Below, in pieces: positions 46,709-55,803 of a DNA stretch of 64,000 bases. How positions within the stretch are numbered: the stretch's first letter is position 1; each line of letters opens with the position of its first letter. Under the pieces are notes generated by a model. That model did no database searches and had not been told where the DNA came from. It saw only the letters and a program-made list of their open reading frames with translations. A program made the translations under genes and the position numbers. Location: assembly GCA_020638495.1 (NCBI GenBank), contig JACKIN010000001.1:124001-188000 (forward strand). The letters run 5' to 3'. This DNA comes from Geminicoccaceae bacterium (GTDB lineage: Bacteria; Pseudomonadota; Alphaproteobacteria; Geminicoccales; Geminicoccaceae).

Positions 46709-47643
46709 GCGGGACGGCCCGGCCCGGCAGCGATTCCCTCGGCCGGCCCCAGGGGCTCAGGGCCTGGCTCGACGCCGAGGAGCCCAGGAGCCTGCGCCAG
46801 GCGCGGGCGCAGCGGGCCTGGCGCGGCTGGCAGGCCTTCCTCGGCCACCGCCTCGGAGTGGTGGGGCTCGTGCTCGTCGTGGGCCTCGTGCTGGTCGCCC
46901 TCCTTGCCCCCTGGCTCGCCACCTACGACCCGCTCATCCAGGTCATGGACGAGCGGCTGCAGCCGCCCTCGGCAGCGCACTGGCTGGGCACCGACCATCT
47001 CGGCCGCGACATCTACTCGAGGATCGTCTGGGGGGCGCGAACGACGCTGCGGATCGCCGTGCTGGTCGCCGTGATCGTCGCCCCCATCGGCCTCGCGATC
47101 GGCGCCACCGCAGGCTATCTCGGCGGCATCGCCGACGAGATCCTGATGCGGGTCACGGACATCTTCCTCGCCTTTCCGGGCCTGATCCTCGCCCTCGGCT
47201 TCGCCGCGGCGCTCGGCCCCGGCATCAACAACGCCATCATCGCCATCGCCCTCACCGCCTGGCCGCCGATCGCCCGCCTCGCCCGCGCCGAGGCGCTGAC
47301 CATCCGGGGCAGCGACTACATCGCCGCCGTCCGGCTCCAGGGGGCTTCCCGCACGAGGCTCATTACCCGCCACGTCGTGCCGATGTGCCTGCCGTCCGTG
47401 GTGGTCCGCGTCACGCTCAACATGGCGGGCGTCATCCTGACGGCCGCAGGTCTCGGCTTTCTCGGCCTCGGCGCCCAGCCGCCCTGGCCCGAATGGGGGG
47501 CGATGGTCGCCGTGGGCCGGCAGTTCATGTTCGACAGCCCCTGGGTGGTGGCGGCCCCCGGCATCGCCATCGCCGTGATCAGCCTCGCCTTCAACCTCTT
47601 CGGCGACGCGCTCCGCGACATGCTCGACCCGCGCAGCATGTAG
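46705..47643 (+). CDS. Peptide-type ABC transporter permease (DppC-like)
   Basis: A 312-residue permease. After a hydrophilic N-terminus of about 45 residues comes GLVLVVGLVLVALLAPWLA. Then come the hallmark HWLGTDHLGRDIYSRIVWG, the coupling segment YIAAVRLQGASRTRLITRHVVPM and LGFLGLGAQPPWPEWGAMV. It is the last gene of this importer; no ATP-binding subunit follows, because the next gene is a TetR regulator. The ATPase must come from elsewhere, perhaps shared with the system at 38334. Confidence 0.92.
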   Translation: MSGTARPGSDSLGRPQGLRAWLDAEEPRSLRQARAQRAWRGWQAFLGHRLGVVGLVLVVGLVLVALLAPWLATYDPLIQVMDERLQPPSAAHWLGTDHLGRDIYSRIVWGARTTLRIAVLVAVIVAPIGLAIGATAGYLGGIADEILMRVTDIFLAFPGLILALGFAAALGPGINNAIIAIALTAWPPIARLARAEALTIRGSDYIAAVRLQGASRTRLITRHVVPMCLPSVVVRVTLNMAGVILTAAGLGFLGLGAQPPWPEWGAMVAVGRQFMFDSPWVVAAPGIAIAVISLAFNLFGDALRDMLDPRSM

Positions 47644-47735
47644 GGCTCTGGCGCCGGGTGCGCTTGGCTTTTGCACGCCGGACGGCCAGAATTCGGGCTT
47701 TCGACGGGGGGTATGGCTTGGCCAGGCGACCGACC

Positions 47736-48404
47736 ATGCGGCGCAACGCGGAGATCAGCCGGGCACGGCTCGTGGAGGCGGCGACCGAGGAATTCGCGGC
47801 TCGCGGCTATGATGGAGCCAGGGTCGATGGAATCGTCGCCCGGGCCGAGGTCTCGAAGAACCTCGTCTACCACTACTTCGCCGGCAAGGAGGCGCTCTTC
47901 ATCGCGGTGATGGAGCGGGTCTACGTGCTGATGCGCGCCCATCACCAGGACGATCTCCTGAAGCAGCTCGAGCCCAGGGCGGCGATCGAGCGGCTGATCC
48001 GCTCGGTGCACCGGCTCTTCGTCGAGCGGCCCGAGATCATCACGCTCCTCAACAGCGAGAACCTGCACAAGGCGGCGCATATCGCGAAGTCAGGCACGAT
48101 AAGGACGCTCTACAACCCGCTGCTGGAAGCGCTGATCGACATCCTCGACCGGGGCTCGGCCGCCGGCGTCTTTCGCCGCGGGGTGGACCCTGTGGACCTC
48201 TACATCACGATCAGCGGGCTCTCCTATTTCTACATCTCCAACGCCCACACCCTGACCTTCATCTTCAACGAGGACCTGCTGGCGGAGGAGCGGCTGGCGC
48301 GGCGCGAGCAACACATCGTCGAGGTGGTGCTGGGCTATCTCGAGGCGGGCCGGGCGAAGGACGCGGTCAACCGGCGTCCGGCGCGCGCGGCGTTGCCCGG
48401 CTGA
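47736..48404 (+). CDS. TetR-family transcriptional regulator
   Basis: A 222-residue regulator. The N-terminal helix-turn-helix is typical: RARLVEAATEEFAARGYDGARV, then AEVSKNLVYHYFAGKEALF. The ligand domain is helical, with YFYISNAHTLTFIFN near the end, similar to RutR-like or nitrogen-compound regulators with the TetR_C_6-type tail, tentatively. ATG 47736 is chosen since the helix-turn-helix begins directly after it. It is convergent with the DMT gene (38-bp overlap of 3' ends). It is the nearest TetR gene to the strong TetR-type operator upstream of hyuA. Confidence 0.9.
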   Translation: MRRNAEISRARLVEAATEEFAARGYDGARVDGIVARAEVSKNLVYHYFAGKEALFIAVMERVYVLMRAHHQDDLLKQLEPRAAIERLIRSVHRLFVERPEIITLLNSENLHKAAHIAKSGTIRTLYNPLLEALIDILDRGSAAGVFRRGVDPVDLYITISGLSYFYISNAHTLTFIFNEDLLAEERLARREQHIVEVVLGYLEAGRAKDAVNRRPARAALPG

Positions 48405-49347
48405 CCAGCAGCAGGCCGGCCATGACGAGGACGAAGCCGAGCGCGTGATACCAGGCGAGGGCCTCGCCGAGGAACGCCACGGCCATCGCCGCCGAGGCGA
48501 TCGGCGTGAGGTAGAGAAAGGCCGCGGCGCGCTGCGGGCCGAGCCGCGACACGCCGAAGATGTAGAACGCGTTGGCCAGCAGGGTCGGGGCGATGGCGGC
48601 GTAGGCGAGGATCAGGAGCGCGGTGGCCGCGTCGGCGCCCGTGGTCACGTAGGGCTCGCCGCCGAAGGCGAGCCAGACCAGATAGGTGGGCAGCAGCACG
48701 GTCAGGGTGCCGGCCGTCGCCGTCGCGGTGGTCAGCGACAGGCTGGCAATGCGGTCCCGGTAGGGCCGCAGGCGGGTGGTGAACCAGGCGAACAGGATGG
48801 CGGAGGCGAGCACGTAGAGATTGCCGATGCCGGCGCCGAGGCCGAGGACCGCGGCAGGATCGCCGCGCGTGACGACGAGGAGTGCTCCGGCGAAGGCGAC
48901 GGCGAGCCCGGCCAGCGTGGTCGCGGCAATGCGCTCGCGGCCCTTGAGCCAGACAATGACGGCCACCCAGGCGGGCGTGGTCGAGCTGATGATGCCGACC
49001 TCGATGGCGAGGCTGTAATAGGCGCCGGCGATCAGCAGGACGGAGAAGAGTCCGACGCCGATCGTGCCGAGCAGGAGGAGGTCGCGCCAGCGCTCGCGCA
49101 GCACGGGCCAGTCGCGGCAGAGCCCCGGCCAGGCGACGGCGATCAGGATCGGCAGGGCAGCGGCCCAGCGCCAGAAGACGAAGGCGGCGAGCGGCACGAT
49201 CTCGGTCGAGCCCCGGGCGACCACGTGGTTGCTGCCCCAGAGCGTGGCGGTGGCGAGCAGCGCCAGACCGCCGAGCAGAGGGCCGCCGAGCAGGGCGCCG
49301 CCGGTCAACAGGCGCTCAGCCGCCGTGCTGGCTGCCGCCTTCGCCAC
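48367..49347 (-). CDS. DMT/EamA-family membrane transporter
   Basis: A 326-residue carrier with ten membrane helices in two EamA repeats. LATATLWGSNHVVARG opens the first, and EVGIISSTTPAWVAVIVWLKGRE and RAAAFLYLTPIASAAMAVAFLGE mark the ends of the repeats. The start is GTG 49347, overlapping the end of the ABC permease gene by 32 bases; a TTG at 49305 is an alternative. It is the last gene of the hyuAB-importer operon on this strand. It may export an end product or take up a related solute. Confidence 0.85.
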   Translation of the reverse strand: MAKAAASTAAERLLTGGALLGGPLLGGLALLATATLWGSNHVVARGSTEIVPLAAFVFWRWAAALPILIAVAWPGLCRDWPVLRERWRDLLLLGTIGVGLFSVLLIAGAYYSLAIEVGIISSTTPAWVAVIVWLKGRERIAATTLAGLAVAFAGALLVVTRGDPAAVLGLGAGIGNLYVLASAILFAWFTTRLRPYRDRIASLSLTTATATAGTLTVLLPTYLVWLAFGGEPYVTTGADAATALLILAYAAIAPTLLANAFYIFGVSRLGPQRAAAFLYLTPIASAAMAVAFLGEALAWYHALGFVLVMAGLLLVSRATPRAPDAG

Positions 49348-50119
49348 GCTGCGAGACGTGCCAGGGGAGCATCAGCCGCTCGGCGAAGTCGAGGGCGTAG
49401 AAGAGGGCGGTGCCCATGAGGCCGAGCAGCACCAGCGAGACGAAGACGCGGGTGGTGTCGAACTGGCCCTGCGCCACCAGCACGAGAAAGCCGAGCCCGT
49501 TGCCGCCGGCGACGAACTCGCCGACGATCGCACCCACGAGCGCGAAGGAGATCGCCACCTTCATCCCGGCGAAGAGGCTGGGCAGCGCATTGGGGAAGCG
49601 GATCTTGGCCAGGATCTGGAGCTGCGAGGCCCGGGCGGCACGCGCCAGGTTGACCATGTCCGGATCGACCGAGCGGAGCCCCAGCACCGTGTCGATGACG
49701 ATGGGAAAGAGCGCGAGCATCACGGCGACCGCGATCTTGGGCTCCATGCCGGTGCCGAGCCAGATGACGAAGAGGGGAGCGAGCGCCACCTTGGGCACGC
49801 TGTTGAGGGCGACGAGGAGGGTGTAGATCGTCCGCTCCAAGAGGCGCGAATAGACGATCGCGACCGAGAGCGTGATGCCGAGCGCCACCGAGATCGTGAA
49901 GGCGAGCAGCGTCGTCCAGAGCGTGTAGCCCATGTGCCGGATGAAGAGCTCGGGCGTGGTCAGGAACTCGGCGAGGATGGCGCTCGGCGGCGGCAGGAAG
50001 ATCCTGGGCGGCTCGTAGTGCCAGACGCCGAGCTCCCAGATGGCGACGAGTGCTGCCAGCACGAGGAGCACGTCGCGGGTGCGGCTTTCGCCCATCAGGA
50101 ACTTGCGCCAGCCGGTCAT
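49316..50119 (-). CDS. ABC transporter permease (NitT/TauT family)
   Basis: A 267-residue permease with about six membrane helices and the coupling segment VNLARAARASQLQILAKIRFPNALPSL, followed by GEFVAGGNGLGFLVLVAQG. ATG 50119 overlaps the ATPase stop by four bases (ATGA). It forms the membrane part of an importer with the ATPase and binding protein encoded upstream, in an operon headed by hyuA and hyuB. Unlike the importer at 16.6-20.3 kb there is a single permease gene, so it probably works as a homodimer. Confidence 0.92.
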   Translation of the reverse strand: MTGWRKFLMGESRTRDVLLVLAALVAIWELGVWHYEPPRIFLPPPSAILAEFLTTPELFIRHMGYTLWTTLLAFTISVALGITLSVAIVYSRLLERTIYTLLVALNSVPKVALAPLFVIWLGTGMEPKIAVAVMLALFPIVIDTVLGLRSVDPDMVNLARAARASQLQILAKIRFPNALPSLFAGMKVAISFALVGAIVGEFVAGGNGLGFLVLVAQGQFDTTRVFVSLVLLGLMGTALFYALDFAERLMLPWHVSQRGEGGSQHGG

Positions 50120-50901
50120 TCCTTGAGGATCCCGAGCTCGGCGAAGTGGTGGCGGATCTGGTGCACATAGGCGCCGAAGGCCGGCGTCTCGCGGATGGAA
50201 AGCGGGCGCGGGCGCGGCAGGTCGATGTCGATCACCTCGACGATCCGCCCGGGGCCGCGCGACATCATCACCACCCGGTCGGCGAGATAGACCGATTCGA
50301 CGATCGAATGGGTGATGAAGAGCACGGTCTTGTTGGTGCCCTGCCAGATCCGCGTCAGCTCGACATTGAGGTCGTCGCGGGTCATGGCATCGAGCGCGCC
50401 GAAGGGCTCGTCCATCAGCAGCAGCTCGGGATCGCAGAGCAGCGCCCGGCAGATGGCGGCGCGCTGGCGCATGCCGCCCGACAGCTCCCAGGGATGGCGG
50501 TCCTCGAAGCCCTCGAGGCCGAAGCGGGCGAGGAGCTGCATGGCCCTCTCCCGGTAGTCGGCGCGCGGCAGACGCCGCAGCTCGGCCTGCAGCAGCACGT
50601 TGTCGAGGATGGTCCGCCAGTCGAGCAGCACGTCGCGCTGGAAGACGATGCCCATGGCGCCGGGCGGGCCCTCGAGGCTGCGGCCATTGATGTCGATGGT
50701 GCCGCTTGTGATCGGCACGAGGCCGGCGAGGCACTTCATCAGCGTGCTCTTGCCGCAGCCGCTCGGGCCGACGACGCTGACGAACGAGCCGGGTGCTATC
50801 TCGAGATCGATGTCGGCCAGCGCCTCGACGTCGCCGCGCGGTGAGGGGTAGACCTTCGCCACGCGGTCGAGCGCCACATAGGGCTGGGTGCCCTGGTTCA
50901 C
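50116..50901 (-). CDS. ABC transporter ATP-binding protein (NitT/TauT family)
   Basis: A 261-residue ATPase with Walker A GPSGCGKST, the Q-loop GIVFQRDVLLDW, signature LSGGMRQRAAICRA, Walker B LLLMDEPFGALD and the switch histidine LFITHSIVES. GTG 50901 is preceded by GGATCGG and lies 6 bp after the binding-protein stop. It is coupled to the permease gene by a four-base overlap. All catalytic residues are present. Confidence 0.93.
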   Translation of the reverse strand: MNQGTQPYVALDRVAKVYPSPRGDVEALADIDLEIAPGSFVSVVGPSGCGKSTLMKCLAGLVPITSGTIDINGRSLEGPPGAMGIVFQRDVLLDWRTILDNVLLQAELRRLPRADYRERAMQLLARFGLEGFEDRHPWELSGGMRQRAAICRALLCDPELLLMDEPFGALDAMTRDDLNVELTRIWQGTNKTVLFITHSIVESVYLADRVVMMSRGPGRIVEVIDIDLPRPRPLSIRETPAFGAYVHQIRHHFAELGILKE

Positions 50902-50907
50902 CCGATC

Positions 50908-51891
50908 CTACTGCACGAGGTCGTTGGTGAAGTAGTCGTCCGGGTTCCAGCCCGGGCCGATCAGGCCGGCCTTCTCCATGCCCTGCAGCGCCTTTTCCCA
51001 GTCCTCGCGCGCCTGCCAGCCGATCGGCTTGCCCGCCGTCGCCGGCGTGTCGAAGTAGTCGAGGGTGATGCGGATCTGCTCGCGCAGGATATCGGGGTCG
51101 AGATTGGCGTCCGGCCGCTGGGCGATGATCGCCTCGACGCCGAGGTCGAGATCGTCCCGGATGGCCGCCCAGGCGCGCTGCTCGACGGCGACCAGCCTGG
51201 CGAGATCCTCGGCCCGCTCGGCGATCGTCGCCTCGGTGGCGATCAGCCCGTAGCTCGGAAAGGTGAGGCCCGCCTCGTCCAGCATCATGCACTTGGACGG
51301 CCGGGATTTCTCGGCAACCGGGATGGCGGAGCCGATGGTCGACATCAGCCCGTCGGCGCGGCCGGCGGTATAGGTGCCCCACAAGGCCGCCGGATCGACG
51401 AACAGCACCTCGACCGTGGTCTGGTCGAGACCGCCCGCCGCCAGATACTCGTCGATATAGGGAGCCCAGGGGCTCGCCGCGAAGACGACGAGCGCCTTGC
51501 CCTTCAGATCGGCGATCTTCTGAATCGGCGCGTCACGGTCGACCAGAATGCAGAGGTCCGTCTTGCGCTGGAAGCCGGCGAAGGACTTGATCTCGGCCCC
51601 CTGCTCGCGCGCGGCGCCGAGCAGGCCGAGCTGGATCTGGCCGACATCGACCTGGCCGGCATTGACGAGCTGCAGCGTGTTGCCCGAGCCGCGGCCGTCC
51701 TGGAGGTCGACGGCGAGCCCCGCCTCCTCGAACCAGCCCTCGTTCATGGCGTAGTGCATGCCGGCATGCACGCCCCAGGGCGAGAAATCGAGCCTGACCG
51801 TCAAGGGCTCCTGGGCGGCGGCGAGGCCCGTTGCCGCTGCCATGAGCGCTGTCGCCAGGGTGCTCGAGAGGATCGTCCGTCGGGCTGCCAT
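50908..51891 (-). CDS. NitT/TauT-family ABC transporter substrate-binding protein (NMT1/THI5-like)
   Basis: A 327-residue binding protein with signal peptide ILSSTLATALMAAATGLAAA. The NMT1/THI5-like start is VRLDFSPWGVHAGMHYAMNEGWFEEAGL, followed by GQVDVGQIQLGLLGAAREQG and IADLKGKALVVFAASPW. Relatives bind pyrimidine precursors, riboflavin, taurine or nitrate. With hyuAB upstream in the same operon, the ligand may be a hydantoin, a dihydropyrimidine or 5-oxoproline-like ring compound; this is inference. ATG 51891 follows GGGAGAGACGACG. Confidence 0.9.
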   Translation of the reverse strand: MAARRTILSSTLATALMAAATGLAAAQEPLTVRLDFSPWGVHAGMHYAMNEGWFEEAGLAVDLQDGRGSGNTLQLVNAGQVDVGQIQLGLLGAAREQGAEIKSFAGFQRKTDLCILVDRDAPIQKIADLKGKALVVFAASPWAPYIDEYLAAGGLDQTTVEVLFVDPAALWGTYTAGRADGLMSTIGSAIPVAEKSRPSKCMMLDEAGLTFPSYGLIATEATIAERAEDLARLVAVEQRAWAAIRDDLDLGVEAIIAQRPDANLDPDILREQIRITLDYFDTPATAGKPIGWQAREDWEKALQGMEKAGLIGPGWNPDDYFTNDLVQ

Positions 51892-51913
51892 CGTCGTCTC
51901 TCCCTTGTGAAGA

Positions 51914-53662
51914 CTACGTTCTCTGCGCGCGCATGCCGGCGCGAAGTGCCGCCGTCGCGGCCGTATCCGGCATGAAATTGTCGGACAGGACCACGCCATG
52001 CCGGGCTCGGGCGAAGTCCCGGCTGATCTTCTCGTCGAGCGCGTCGATGGCGACCAGCGCCGGGTCGCGCTCGAGCGGGTCGCCGTAGCCGCCACCGCCG
52101 GCCTGGTGGTGGCAGAGGCTGTCGCCGGCCTCGATGTTCCGCGTCAGCTTGCCGGGCACGGCCTCGGCATTGCGGTCCGGGTTCAGGATATTGACCGTGA
52201 GGGCGCCCGGCTCGCCGCCGAAGAGGCCATAGGGTGCATGCGCCGTGCGGTCGGAGCGGAGCTGCAGCATGGCCTCGGGGGCCAGCAGGCGGTAGGTGCG
52301 CGTCAGGCCGAGCCCGCCCCGCCACTTGCCGGCGCCGCAGGAATCCTGGCGGTAGCCGAATTCCTCGATGCGCACGGGATAGCGCGCCTCGAGCGTCTCG
52401 ACCGGCAGGTTCGACATGTTCTGCGCGGGGTTGGTCACACCCTCGATGCCGTCCTGGTCGACGCGCCCGCCCCAGGCGCCGTTGATCATGTCGACGAGGA
52501 TGAAGGGCTCGCCCGTCGCCTTGTCGTAGCCGCCGAGGCAGACGACCGTGTTGCCGCCCTCGCCGGCCGCCATCACCTTGGCCGGCACGATCTGGGCGAG
52601 GGCACCCAGCATGGTGTCGACGATGCGATAGCCGGTCAGCGCCCGCGCCGCGACCGCTGCCGGCAGCCGCGGGTTCAGCATCGAGCCGAGCGGCGCCTTG
52701 ACGTCGATGCAGCGAAAGACGCCGGCATTGTTGGGCGCGTCCGAATCCATGACGCAGCGCACGCTCAGATAGCTCGCCGACTTGACGAAGGAGAGGGTGG
52801 AGTTGATGGCCCCCTTCACCTGCGGCGCGCTGCCCTCGAAATCGACCCCGAGATGGCCGCCCTCGACGGTGATGGTCGCCTTGATCGGGATCGGCTCGTC
52901 GCTGAAGCCGTCGCCGTCGATGTGATCGGTGAAGCTGTAGGTGCCGTCCGGCCAGGCCTCGATCTCGCGCCGGGTCATGGTCTCGGCGTAGTCGAGCAGG
53001 CCCTCGATATAGCTCTCGACGGTAGCGGCCCCGTAGCGTTCGAAGAGGCGCAGATACTGCCGCTCGCCCATCCGGCAGGTGGCGTATTGCGAGAGCAGGT
53101 CGCCGATCACGAGGTCTGGCACGCGGACATTCTTCTCGAACAGGCGAAAGAGCGTCTTGTTGGGCTCGCCCCGCTCGTAGAGCTTGAGCGGCGGGACGCG
53201 GAAGCCCTCCTGGAAGATCTCGGTCGAATCGGAGGCATTCGAGCCCGGCACCCGCCCGCCCATGTCGCAGTGATGGGCAACGACGACGGTGAAGCCCTGC
53301 AGCGCTCCGTCGAAGAAGACCGGCTTGAACATGAAGATGTCCGGGAGATGCATGCCGCCCTCGTAGGGGTCGTTCATGATCACCACGTCGCCGGGGTGGA
53401 GGTCGTCGCCATAGGCGGCCTGCACCGCCTCGATGGCGTCGGGCACCGCCCCCAGATGCAGGGCCACGGTCTTCGCCTGGGCGACGATGCGGCCCTGCCG
53501 GTCGCAGAGCGTGGTCGAGTAGTCGAGCACCTCCCGGACGATGTGCGAGCGGGCCGTGCGCATCACGTTGTAGGCCATCTCGTCGACGATGGTGTCGAAG
53601 GCGTTCTTGATCACGGCAAAGGTGATCGGGTCGGCGAAGGGCGAGGCGTCGCTCTTGGTCAT
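51914..53662 (-). CDS. hyuB: Hydantoinase B / oxoprolinase family subunit
   Basis: A 582-residue HyuB subunit. Landmarks include FAVIKNAFDTIVDEMAYNVMRTARS, LGAVPDAIEAV, GDVVIMNDPYEGGMHLPDI and GGRVPGSNA near the N-terminus. A late GAGKWRGGLG and HHQAGGGGYGDPLERD close the protein. HyuB works with HyuA to open five- or six-membered cyclic amides or lactams with ATP (5-oxoprolinase, N-methylhydantoinase) or to carboxylate ketones in related enzymes. The start ATG 53662 overlaps the hyuA stop by four bases. Confidence 0.92.
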   Translation of the reverse strand: MTKSDASPFADPITFAVIKNAFDTIVDEMAYNVMRTARSHIVREVLDYSTTLCDRQGRIVAQAKTVALHLGAVPDAIEAVQAAYGDDLHPGDVVIMNDPYEGGMHLPDIFMFKPVFFDGALQGFTVVVAHHCDMGGRVPGSNASDSTEIFQEGFRVPPLKLYERGEPNKTLFRLFEKNVRVPDLVIGDLLSQYATCRMGERQYLRLFERYGAATVESYIEGLLDYAETMTRREIEAWPDGTYSFTDHIDGDGFSDEPIPIKATITVEGGHLGVDFEGSAPQVKGAINSTLSFVKSASYLSVRCVMDSDAPNNAGVFRCIDVKAPLGSMLNPRLPAAVAARALTGYRIVDTMLGALAQIVPAKVMAAGEGGNTVVCLGGYDKATGEPFILVDMINGAWGGRVDQDGIEGVTNPAQNMSNLPVETLEARYPVRIEEFGYRQDSCGAGKWRGGLGLTRTYRLLAPEAMLQLRSDRTAHAPYGLFGGEPGALTVNILNPDRNAEAVPGKLTRNIEAGDSLCHHQAGGGGYGDPLERDPALVAIDALDEKISRDFARARHGVVLSDNFMPDTAATAALRAGMRAQRT

Positions 53663-55770
53663 GACCGGCCCTCCAGCTCGATGCGCAGATTGCCCGCCTC
53701 GTCGGCCCGCACCACGGCCCCCGGCGGGATGACGGCGGTGGTGTCCAGGCTCTCGACGATCAGCGGCCCCTTCGCCACTTCCGGCAGGGCCGAGCGGTCG
53801 ATGACGGGGGTCGAAACATAGCCGGATTCGCGCGCGAACATCACCTGACGCTCCGACGCAACGTTCGTGCCACCGGCGGCGGCCGTGCGGTAGCTCGTGA
53901 AGTCGAGCTTGCCGGCGCGATGGCCGCGGCCGACGACGCGCACCGCCACGACCTCGACCCGGTCCCGCGCACGGTACTCGTAGACCCGCTCGTAGGCTTC
54001 GAGGAAGCGCTCGCGCAAAGGTGCGGCGAAGCCTGCCTCGATGGCGCCCTCCACGGTGATGCCGAGCTCGGTGTCCTGGTTCTCGAAGCGGAGATCGATC
54101 TGCCGCTCGATCGCCATCCGGTCGGCGGTGAAGCCCTCCTCGGCGAGCGCCGCCCTGGCCTCGGCCGCGAGCCGGTCGAGCGCTGCCTGGAGCCGCGGCC
54201 CCAGCGCCTCGTCGAGCGGGGCGGGCAGGGGCTCGACGAGCTGGCGCTCGATGTCGCCGGCCAGCATGCCGGCGGCGGTGAAGACGCCGGCGAGGTTGGG
54301 CAGGAGGACGTGGCGGATGCCGAGCATGGCGGCGAGGTCGCAGGCATGGACGGGGCCGCTGCCGCCGAAGGCGACGAGGGTGAAGTCGCGCGGGTCGACG
54401 CCGCGCTCGACGGTCACCGCACGGATGGCGCGGGCCATGTTGAGGTTGGCGATCTCGCGCACACCGAGCGCCGCCTCGGCGGCGGTGACGCCGAGCGGGG
54501 CGGCGACGTGGGTTGTGATCGCCTGCTCCGAGAGGCCGGCGTCGATGGCGAGCGTGCCGCCGGCGAGCTCCTTCGGGTTGAGATAACCGAGCACCACGTT
54601 GGCGTCGGTGACGGTGGCGCTGTCGCCGCCCTTGCCGTAGCAGGCCGGGCCGGGCTCGGCGCCGGCCGAGCGGGGGCCCACATGGATGAGCCCGCCCGCA
54701 TCGACCCGGGCGATGGAGCCCGCCCCGGCGCCGACCTCGGCGATGTCGATGGTGGGGGCCCGCATGAGGAAGCCGCCGGCCTTGATGAAGCGGCTCGGCG
54801 TCGAGATGCCGGCGCGGAACTCGTACTCGTTGGTGCGCGAGATGCGCCCGCCCTCGATCAGCGCAGCCTTCGCCGTGGTGCCGCCCATGTCGAAGACGAT
54901 GAGGTCGCCGATCTTGCCGGCCGTGCCGAGCCGGGCAGCACCCGTGACCCCGGCGGCCGGGCCGGAGGAGATGAAGAGCACGGGCTGCTCCTGCGCCACG
55001 GCGGAGCGCGCGAGCCCGCCGCTGGAGCTGACGACGAGCAGCGGCGCCGCGATGCCGAGGCCCGCGAGCCCGGCCGCGAGCCGCGCCAGATAGCCCCGCA
55101 TGACCGGCAGGACATAGGCGTTGACCACGGCCGTGCTGGTCCGCTCGTACTCCTTGGCCTCGGGCTGCAGCGCCGCCGAGAGGGTGACCTCGAAGGCCGG
55201 GAAGTGCTCGGCCAAGAGCTCGCCGACGCGCCGCTCGTGGGCGGCGTTGCGGTAGCTGTTGATGAAGCAGACGGCGACCGAGGTGATGCCCTGCTGCTGC
55301 AGCCGCCGGCCGGCCTCCAGCACCTCCGCCTCGGCGAGCGGCGTCAGCACCGTGCCGTCGGCGGCGATCCGCTCGGTCACCTCGAGCCGGGCGCGGCGCG
55401 GCACCAGGGGCTCGGGCTTGGTCCAGGCGAGGTCGAACATCTCGGGCGTGCGCACCCGGCCGATCTCGAGGATGTCGCGAAAGCCCCGCGTTGTGATCAG
55501 CCCGGTTTTCGCACCGGTGCGCTCGAGCAGCGTGTTCGAGCCGATGGTGGTGCCGTGCAGCACCTCGACCACCTGGCTGCCGTCGACGCCGGCCGCGGCC
55601 ATGATCGCGCGAATCCCGTCGAGCACCGCGGCCTCGGGTGCTGAGCCCGTCGAGGAGACCTTGGCGGTCAGCACCTCGCCCGCACCCTTGACCAGCACGA
55701 GGTCGGTGAAGGTGCCGCCGATATCGGCGGCGATCCTGACCGTCCGCCCGCCCGGTTCCGCCAGACCCAT
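53659..55770 (-). CDS. hyuA: Hydantoinase A / oxoprolinase family ATP-dependent subunit
   Basis: A 703-residue HyuA subunit of the actin/hsp70-like ATPase fold. It has the phosphate-1 loop RIAADIGGTFTDLVLV, LHGTTIGSNTLLERTGAKTG, then FDMGGTTAKAALIEGG (phosphate-2), GPACYGKGGDSATVTDANVVLGYL and FTLVAFGGSGPVHACDLA. The second half ends with IVESLDTTAVIPPGA. It is the first gene of an operon with hyuB, an ABC importer and a DMT carrier. The promoter upstream carries a TTGACA -35 and a TetR-type operator. The subtype (hydantoin, oxoproline or acetone carboxylase-like) cannot be settled by sequence. Confidence 0.93.
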   Translation of the reverse strand: MGLAEPGGRTVRIAADIGGTFTDLVLVKGAGEVLTAKVSSTGSAPEAAVLDGIRAIMAAAGVDGSQVVEVLHGTTIGSNTLLERTGAKTGLITTRGFRDILEIGRVRTPEMFDLAWTKPEPLVPRRARLEVTERIAADGTVLTPLAEAEVLEAGRRLQQQGITSVAVCFINSYRNAAHERRVGELLAEHFPAFEVTLSAALQPEAKEYERTSTAVVNAYVLPVMRGYLARLAAGLAGLGIAAPLLVVSSSGGLARSAVAQEQPVLFISSGPAAGVTGAARLGTAGKIGDLIVFDMGGTTAKAALIEGGRISRTNEYEFRAGISTPSRFIKAGGFLMRAPTIDIAEVGAGAGSIARVDAGGLIHVGPRSAGAEPGPACYGKGGDSATVTDANVVLGYLNPKELAGGTLAIDAGLSEQAITTHVAAPLGVTAAEAALGVREIANLNMARAIRAVTVERGVDPRDFTLVAFGGSGPVHACDLAAMLGIRHVLLPNLAGVFTAAGMLAGDIERQLVEPLPAPLDEALGPRLQAALDRLAAEARAALAEEGFTADRMAIERQIDLRFENQDTELGITVEGAIEAGFAAPLRERFLEAYERVYEYRARDRVEVVAVRVVGRGHRAGKLDFTSYRTAAAGGTNVASERQVMFARESGYVSTPVIDRSALPEVAKGPLIVESLDTTAVIPPGAVVRADEAGNLRIELEGRS

Positions 55771-55785
55771 GCGCCACCGTCCCTA

Positions 55786-55803
55786 ACTAACCAGTTGGTT
55801 AGT
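55786..55803. promoter_or_regulatory. TetR-type operator upstream of hyuA
   Basis: ACTAACCA (55786-55793) and TGGTTAGT (55796-55803) are perfect 8-bp inverted arms around two bases. The palindrome is AT-rich in a GC-rich background. It directly abuts the -10 element of the hyuA promoter at 55804-55809 and covers the expected start of transcription, so its occupation would repress the operon. Form and size are typical for TetR-family operators (ACCA/TGGT arms). The TetR gene at 47736 is the nearest candidate. Confidence 0.8.
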
